Positions 5,831 to 10,099 of a DNA stretch of 10,099 nt are shown in pieces; positions within the stretch are counted from its first letter, which is position 1, and every line of letters starts with the position of its first letter. This DNA is from Lutibacter sp. Its GTDB lineage: Bacteria > Bacteroidota > Bacteroidia > Flavobacteriales > Flavobacteriaceae. The position numbers were made by a program, and so were the translations under genes. Under the pieces are notes generated by a model. That model searched no databases, was not told where the DNA came from, and worked only from the letters and a program-made list of their open reading frames with translations. The stretch lies in assembly GCA_030748365.1 (NCBI GenBank), contig JASMME010000031.1, positions 1 through 10,099 on the forward strand, written 5' to 3'.

Positions 5831-7498
5831 ATGCCGCAATTCCCCAAAAACGAAACGGCCCAACTGCTGATTGCCTGTTGTAGCGCCCATTCGATTGACC
5901 ATGTTGTGATTTCTCCTGGCTCGCGCAACGCCCCTTTAATCATTGGTTTTACCAACCATCCTGAGATTGAGACCTTCAGTATAGTCGATGAACGTTCTGC
6001 CGCTTTTTTTGCCCTGGGTATGGCCCGGGAATTGGGCAAGCCTGTGGCCCTGGTTTGCACTTCAGGATCGGCCTTGTTAAATTACTATCCTGCCGTGGCG
6101 GAAGCCTTTTATACCCAGGTGCCCCTGCTTGTTATATCAGCTGATCGGCCAGCCCATCTTATCGATATCGGCGATGGACAAACCATTCGTCAGAAAAATA
6201 TTTTTCAGGATCATATACACGGTGCAACCCATTTGTCGGAGGATGTCGACAGGCAAGAACATTTGGCAAGCATCCACCGGGCAATCCGGATGGCTTATAA
6301 AGCGTCTGGACCGGTACATATCAACTGTCCTTTTGAGGAGCCCTTATATGAAACAACGGAACAGCTATTAAGCGTTGACCTACCGGTAGAAACGCCGAAA
6401 CCCCTAGAATCAGTACCTGATTCGCTGGAAGACTATGCTGCCTTGTGGAACGCTTCCACTAAAAAAATGGTCTTGGTGGGTCAGCACGGTCCGAGCGAAG
6501 ATTTGCAGCAGTTGTTGGAAACACTGGTGGCAGATCCCTCTGTACTGGTCCTGGTTGAAAATACAGCCAATGTGTCTCACCCTAGGTTTATCAACAGTAT
6601 TGACAAATTGATCTTTCCCTTGGAAGCATTTCAGCTACCTGCTTTCCAACCAGATATTTTACTGAGTTTGGGAGGGCTGGTCGTTTCCAAAAAAATAAAA
6701 CAGCACTTACGCAGCTACCAGCCGCGTCACCACTGGCATGTAGGTGAAGATAGGGCCTTTGACACCTTTCTCTGTCTGGAAAAACATTTTAAGTTGCGTG
6801 TAACGGTATTTTTTGAGGCCTTTTGCAGGCTACTAAAGCCTGTCGACAGTACCTACCAGTCTTATTGGATGGATAAAAAACAGCTTCGCTTACAGCGACA
6901 TGCCGCTTTTCTAACAGACTGTGACTTTACAGATCTTAAGGTATTTGAACAATTGCTACCCTCCATTCCTGAGCATTCCCAACTGCAATTAAGCAACAGT
7001 GCGGTCATTCGTTACAGCCAGTTGTTTGATATCCATGACAGTTTGCAAGTCTGTTGTAACCGTGGTACCAGCGGTATCGAAGGGAGTACCAGTACCGCCA
7101 TCGGTGCTGCGGTTGTCCGTAAGGGTCCTACCGTACTTATCAGTGGGGATCTTAGTTTTTTTTATGATAGCAATGCTTGCTGGAACACCTATATCCCTGC
7201 TGATTTTAGGATTGTGGTGGTGAATAATGGCGGTGGGGGTATCTTCCGGTTTATCCCCGGTCCACAACAGACCAATGCGCTCGATCATTTTGAGACCCCC
7301 CACATGCTGACGGCGGCGCCCTTATGTCAGCTTCACGGCCTCGAGTATCTTTCGGCCCGGAACCTAAACGAATTGACAAGTGCCTTGTCACAATTTTATA
7401 CCCCCTCCACAGCACCCAGATTATTGGAAGTGTTTACCCCCAGGGAAAAGAATGACCAAGTATTAAAGGCTTATTTTAGCCATTTAAAAACAACGTGA
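5831..7498 (+). CDS. menD: 2-succinyl-5-enolpyruvyl-6-hydroxy-3-cyclohexene-1-carboxylate synthase
   Basis: This ThDP- and metal-dependent enzyme joins isochorismate with 2-oxoglutarate, with loss of CO2, to give SEPHCHC. The 555 residues match the family length. The N-terminal Pyr domain shows VVISPGSRNAPL (25-36), VDERSAAF (52-59) with Glu54 as the ThDP-activating glutamate, ALVCTSGSA, and ISADRPAHL followed by DGQTIRQ. The central domain spans about 190-350. The C-terminal PP domain has NRGTSGIEGSTSTAIG (410-425) and the ThDP/metal motif from SGDLSFFYD (438-446) to VVNNGGGGIF (463-472). The start is an ATG after the -7 boxes at 5794. The stop TGA overlaps the next gene's ATG by one base (TGATG), so translation of the downstream protein is probably coupled. 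The enzyme is cytosolic. Confidence 0.97.
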   Translation: MPQFPKNETAQLLIACCSAHSIDHVVISPGSRNAPLIIGFTNHPEIETFSIVDERSAAFFALGMARELGKPVALVCTSGSALLNYYPAVAEAFYTQVPLLVISADRPAHLIDIGDGQTIRQKNIFQDHIHGATHLSEDVDRQEHLASIHRAIRMAYKASGPVHINCPFEEPLYETTEQLLSVDLPVETPKPLESVPDSLEDYAALWNASTKKMVLVGQHGPSEDLQQLLETLVADPSVLVLVENTANVSHPRFINSIDKLIFPLEAFQLPAFQPDILLSLGGLVVSKKIKQHLRSYQPRHHWHVGEDRAFDTFLCLEKHFKLRVTVFFEAFCRLLKPVDSTYQSYWMDKKQLRLQRHAAFLTDCDFTDLKVFEQLLPSIPEHSQLQLSNSAVIRYSQLFDIHDSLQVCCNRGTSGIEGSTSTAIGAAVVRKGPTVLISGDLSFFYDSNACWNTYIPADFRIVVVNNGGGGIFRFIPGPQQTNALDHFETPHMLTAAPLCQLHGLEYLSARNLNELTSALSQFYTPSTAPRLLEVFTPREKNDQVLKAYFSHLKTT

Positions 7499-7917
7499 TG
7501 GATATACAAACAGGAGACAAAGTGACTATTAAGATTGTTCGGCAAACTGGGCTCGGTTTTACGGCGGTGGTCAATGGGGCGCATGAAGGGTTGCTTTATA
7601 AAAATGAGTTGTATCAGAAAATAGCCGAAGGGCAACAGTTGACAGCCTATGTCAAAAAGATACGGGAAGACGGTAAATTGGATCTAAGCCTTCAGCCCCT
7701 TGGTTTTAAAAGAACCATTGTTACCAATGAAATCAAGATACTAAAAGCCCTTAAAGCGAACGACGGGTTTTTAGCCCTTCACGATAAAAGTAGCCCGGAA
7801 GCCATCAAATACCAATTGGGGATGAGTAAAAAATCTTTTAAAAATGCCCTGGGAGGACTATTTAGACAAAAAATCATCACCCTGTCCCCAGAGGGAATAC
7901 ATTTAGTGAGCACTTGA
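7498..7917 (+). CDS. Short CvfB-like RNA-binding protein (one S1-like domain plus winged helix)
   Basis: This 139-residue protein resembles only the C-terminal half of CvfB/YitL, which is usually about 280 residues with several S1-type domains. Residues 1-68 form one S1-like barrel: GDKVTIKIV, TGLGFTAVVNGAHEGLLYKNE, then LTAYVKKIREDGKLDLSLQP. Residues 72-139 form the winged helix with the CvfB hallmarks LHDKSSPEAIKYQLGMSKK and FKNALGGLFRQKIITL. CvfB-type proteins are thought to bind RNA and affect gene expression; no catalytic site is visible. The ATG at 7498 overlaps the menD stop. A GTG one codon earlier is possible but less likely. Lying between menD and menB, it may tune expression of the cluster or simply be co-expressed. 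The compact, intact frame argues for a natural short form rather than a decayed gene. Confidence 0.88.
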   Translation: MDIQTGDKVTIKIVRQTGLGFTAVVNGAHEGLLYKNELYQKIAEGQQLTAYVKKIREDGKLDLSLQPLGFKRTIVTNEIKILKALKANDGFLALHDKSSPEAIKYQLGMSKKSFKNALGGLFRQKIITLSPEGIHLVST

Positions 7918-7980
7918 TGTAAATGTTAGTAAAAGAGAGAGTTGCCTCGTTACTAGGGCCTTCTTTATACAATCAGACTC

Positions 7981-8016
7981 CCTTAATTTTGTAAACCGCT
8001 AAAATACCTTAATTTT
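7981..8016 (+). promoter_or_regulatory. menB upstream region: -7-like box and repeated CCTTAATTTT
   Basis: CCTTAATTTT occurs twice, at 7981-7990 and 8007-8016, 26 bases apart start to start. The first copy contains TAATTTTG (7984-7991), which matches TAnnTTTG and lies 45 bases before the menB ATG. No TTG lies at standard distance upstream. The 119-base gap after the CvfB-like gene suggests menB has its own promoter. Confidence 0.4.
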
Positions 8017-8036
8017 ACCTAATTAAAGACCTTTTT

Positions 8037-8879
8037 ATGATGCATACGATTAGTTGGAAGACGGTGAAAAAATTTAAAGATATCACCTATAAGAAATGTG
8101 ACGGCGTCGCACGAATCGCCTTTAACCGTCCTGAGGTCAGGAATGCCTTTAGACCCCAAACGACCAAAGAGCTGTATGAAGCGTTTTACGATGCCCAAGA
8201 AGATACCAGCATTGGGGTGGTCTTACTGTCTGCAGAAGGGCCTTCCAGCAAGGATGGGGTCTACGCTTTCTGCAGTGGTGGAGATCAGAAAGCACGTGGC
8301 CAACAGGGCTATGTTGGGGAAGACGGCTATCACCGTTTAAATATCCTAGAAGTACAACGTCTGATTCGTTTTATGCCCAAGGCTGTTATTGCCGTAGTAC
8401 CTGGTTGGGCCGTTGGGGGCGGCCATAGTTTACACGTGGTATGTGACCTCACCCTGGCCAGTAAAGAACACGCTATTTTTAAGCAAACAGATGCTGATGT
8501 GACCAGTTTTGACGGGGGCTACGGATCGGCCTACCTGGCCAAGATGGTAGGACAAAAGAAAGCCAGGGAAATATTTTTTCTGGGTAGAAACTATTCCGCA
8601 CAGGAGGCCTATGAGATGGGGATGGTCAATGCAGTGGTTCCGCACGAAGCACTCGAAGAAACCGCTTATACCTGGGCACAGGAGATTTTGGCCAAGTCGC
8701 CCATTTCCATCAAGATGTTAAAATTTGCCATGAACCTGACAGATGATGGTATGGTAGGGCAGCAGGTCTTTGCGGGAGAAGCCACCCGTTTGGCTTATAT
8801 GACAGCGGAAGCTGAGGAGGGTAGGAATGCTTTTTTGGAAAAGCGCCCCCCAAATTTTGATAAAAAGTGGATTCCCTAA
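8037..8879 (+). CDS. menB: 1,4-dihydroxy-2-naphthoyl-CoA synthase
   Basis: This crotonase-fold enzyme cyclises o-succinylbenzoyl-CoA to DHNA-CoA. The 280 residues (279 if the second of two tandem ATGs is used) cover the whole family length. Visible features are ARIAFNRPEVRNAFRP (25-40), the oxyanion-hole segments FCSGGDQ (78-84) and GWAVGGGHS (123-131), the active-site stretch KQTDADVTSFDGGYGS (149-164), GQKKAREIFFLGR (172-184) and the C-terminal PPNFDKKWIP. Ser157 and Asp159 match the conserved SxD of MenB. Asp152 stands where bicarbonate-dependent (type I) MenB has Gly, so this is a type II, bicarbonate-independent enzyme like that of Mycobacterium tuberculosis. The gene lies 119 bases after the CvfB-like gene and probably has its own promoter. 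The product should feed the thioesterase encoded at 4226. Confidence 0.97.
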   Translation: MMHTISWKTVKKFKDITYKKCDGVARIAFNRPEVRNAFRPQTTKELYEAFYDAQEDTSIGVVLLSAEGPSSKDGVYAFCSGGDQKARGQQGYVGEDGYHRLNILEVQRLIRFMPKAVIAVVPGWAVGGGHSLHVVCDLTLASKEHAIFKQTDADVTSFDGGYGSAYLAKMVGQKKAREIFFLGRNYSAQEAYEMGMVNAVVPHEALEETAYTWAQEILAKSPISIKMLKFAMNLTDDGMVGQQVFAGEATRLAYMTAEAEEGRNAFLEKRPPNFDKKWIP

Positions 8880-8991
8880 GACAATGGTTTTTTGGGAGCA
8901 CGTCTGTTGAGTGACATCATTGTAAGTACAAAGTAAAGCGCCCTACCTGTTGGTAGACAAGCCTTGCCAGATCAATTAGACCCTTATAACA

Positions 8992-9603
8992 ATGAAAATA
9001 ATTTGTATCGGCCGAAACTATGCCAAACATATTGAGGAATTACAGAATGAAAAACCCAGCCATCCGGTTGTTTTCTTAAAACCTGATTCATCGATTCCTC
9101 CCAAAAACCACCCATTTATCATTCCTGCTTTTTCAGAAGAGATTCATTATGAGGTGGAGGTCTTGGTAAAGATTTGTAAGGTAGGGAAACACATTCAGCA
9201 ACAATTTGCCCATACTTACTACCAAGAGATTGGTTTGGGGATTGACTTTACGGCCCGTGATTTGCAGACGAAACTTCGTCAAAAGGGACTTCCCTGGGAA
9301 ATCTCAAAGGGCTTTGACGGCAGCGCCTTTATTGGGAAGTTTCTCAAAAAGGAAAATTTGGGAGACCTGTCCTCCCTGCCATTTTCACTTTATAAGAACC
9401 AGGAAATCGTTCAACAAGGAAATACCGCCAAGATGCTTTGGGGTATTGACGAACTGGTTTCGTATGTATCGCAGTTTTTCACCTTAAAAACCGGCGATAT
9501 CCTCTTTACGGGTACGCCTGCTGGTGTAGGAAAAGTTGCTGCCGGAGACCTGCTAACAGGTACCTTGAACGGTGTAGAGAACTTTCAGCTTAAAGTTCGC
9601 TAG
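8992..9603 (+). CDS. Fumarylacetoacetate hydrolase family protein (FAHD1-like)
   Basis: This 203-residue single-domain FAH-fold enzyme starts IICIGRNYAKHIEEL, the usual N-terminus of short FAHD1/YcgM-type members. Metal ligands are visible as HYEVEV (Glu54, Glu56) and GIDFTARD (Asp85). They are followed by DLQTKLRQKGLPWEISKGFD (90-109) and the C-terminal GTPAGVG (174-180). Family members cleave or decarboxylate acylpyruvates, fumarylpyruvate or oxaloacetate with Mg2+ or Mn2+; the substrate here cannot be told from sequence alone. The gene lies 112 bases after menB in the same direction. That gap shows no clear promoter, only a 5-bp hairpin (8943-8956), so it could be read from the menB promoter. 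No functional link to menaquinone is known. Its stop lies 10 bases from that of the converging gene. Confidence 0.92.
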   Translation: MKIICIGRNYAKHIEELQNEKPSHPVVFLKPDSSIPPKNHPFIIPAFSEEIHYEVEVLVKICKVGKHIQQQFAHTYYQEIGLGIDFTARDLQTKLRQKGLPWEISKGFDGSAFIGKFLKKENLGDLSSLPFSLYKNQEIVQQGNTAKMLWGIDELVSYVSQFFTLKTGDILFTGTPAGVGKVAAGDLLTGTLNGVENFQLKVR

Positions 9604-9613
9604 GGCGTCTTTT

Positions 9614-10042
9614 CTAGAAATTAAAAAGGATGGGACGTCTGTCCACCGGAAGAACCTCTTTGCGAGGTTTGAGGATGTCGTAGCCGTAATGGGTGCTTAG
9701 GAGTCCTTTAAAATCGTATCTGAGCCTTGGGAACTCACCGAGTAATTTCCCAAAATCATTACAAGAAGATTTTTCCATAAAGTGATGGACAATCTCGGCA
9801 TAAGCCATTGACAGTGCAGGATTGTAATGTTTGTTTTTCAGTACAGTTTTGTAAAAAACCCGTTTCAGTTCATCGACTTTATGCATGGCCTCTTTTAGGC
9901 CAAAACGATTGATTAGGATCCAGGCCATTCTCAAGATAACCCCATGCGTAAAATCGCTGGCGGGCAGCGTGCAGTCTTCGATTTTTCTTATCAGTTCACG
10001 GTCGTTTAGTTCCGCAGTAAGTAACATAGCATTTTTTGTCAT
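9614..10042 (-). CDS. Uncharacterised helical protein with a TH...A motif
   Basis: This 142-residue soluble protein has no signal peptide or membrane segment. It resembles, from memory, an unnamed bacterial family of small helical proteins whose N-terminal half carries a pattern like LPxxxWTHxxHLxxA and whose C-terminal half has a Y...L.S..A and PD.xP-like ending. Here the first motif is TLPASDFTHGVILRMAW (25-41): His33 is kept, but the second histidine position is Ile. The second half shows KHYNPALSMAYAEIVHHF (71-88), FPRLRYDFKGLLSTHYG (104-120) and VLPVDRRPILF. The function is unknown and the family placement is inferred. The start is an ATG at 10042. The 57 bases upstream show no good -7 box. 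The gene converges on the FAH gene with 10 bases between stop codons. Confidence 0.75.
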   Translation of the reverse strand: MTKNAMLLTAELNDRELIRKIEDCTLPASDFTHGVILRMAWILINRFGLKEAMHKVDELKRVFYKTVLKNKHYNPALSMAYAEIVHHFMEKSSCNDFGKLLGEFPRLRYDFKGLLSTHYGYDILKPRKEVLPVDRRPILFNF

Positions 10043-10099
10043 TTAGGGTGGTGTTTATTGTGCTCTATATTAATAAGATAGGACTATTTTCAAAAGGTT

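Noticed and set aside
6989..7303. 104-codon open frame on the minus strand
   Set aside because: It is antisense to the ThDP-binding region of menD and has no recognisable features.
7498..7917. Short CvfB-like gene as a truncated pseudogene
   Set aside because: The frame is intact, begins cleanly at the menD stop and keeps both the S1-like and winged-helix motifs.
8943..8956. CTACC-TGTT-GGTAG hairpin as a menB terminator
   Set aside because: The stem is only 5 bp, lies over 60 bases after the stop and has no following U-tract.
9609..9628. CTTTT...AAAAG repeat as a bidirectional terminator
   Set aside because: The stem is short with almost no GC pairs. It is more likely a chance AT-rich symmetry.
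1..10099. CRISPR array, tRNA, rRNA, phage or toxin-antitoxin module
   Set aside because: There are no regularly spaced repeats, no cloverleaf or rRNA-like stretches and no recognisable phage or toxin genes. All gaps are shorter than about 150 bases.

Overview
The window looks like a chromosomal segment of a member of the Bacteroidota, most likely family Flavobacteriaceae. Three things point there. The MenB, MenD and MenF proteins are of the flavobacterial type. The partial gene at the left edge encodes a secreted protein resembling those that carry gliding-motility/type IX secretion sorting domains. Several intergenic gaps hold Bacteroidota-type -7 boxes (TAnnTTTG) while strong Shine-Dalgarno sites are lacking. 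I do not assign a genus. I see no rRNA, tRNA, CRISPR array, insertion sequence or phage gene. No gap between genes exceeds about 150 bases.

Layout, left to right. 1-618 (minus) is the N-terminal part of a secreted IgGFc-binding-like surface protein that runs off the left edge. 765-2494 (minus) is a two-gene ABC exporter operon (ATPase, then permease, 2 bases apart), followed by a hairpin. 2591-3652 (plus) is an uncharacterised 353-residue protein in which I see a possible kinase-like active-site layout. 3659-4153 (minus) is a pRiA4b ORF-3/IS1096 TnpR-like protein that converges on it with a 6-base gap. 4226-8879 (plus) is a menaquinone cluster: DHNA-CoA thioesterase-like protein, isochorismate synthase (menF), SEPHCHC synthase (menD), a half-size CvfB-like S1/winged-helix protein overlapping menD by one base, and naphthoyl-CoA synthase (menB). 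8992-9603 (plus) is a fumarylacetoacetate-hydrolase-family enzyme. 9614-10042 (minus) is an uncharacterised small protein.

The cluster covers chorismate to isochorismate (MenF), isochorismate to SEPHCHC (MenD), OSB-CoA to DHNA-CoA (MenB) and probably DHNA-CoA to DHNA (thioesterase). The MenH, MenC, MenE and MenA steps must be encoded elsewhere. MenB has Asp where bicarbonate-dependent enzymes have Gly, so it should be the bicarbonate-independent type.

Nothing here is a clear new defence or mobile system. The best leads are the kinase-like unknown protein, the short CvfB-like protein coupled to menD, and small symmetric sequence elements in the divergent and upstream regions.
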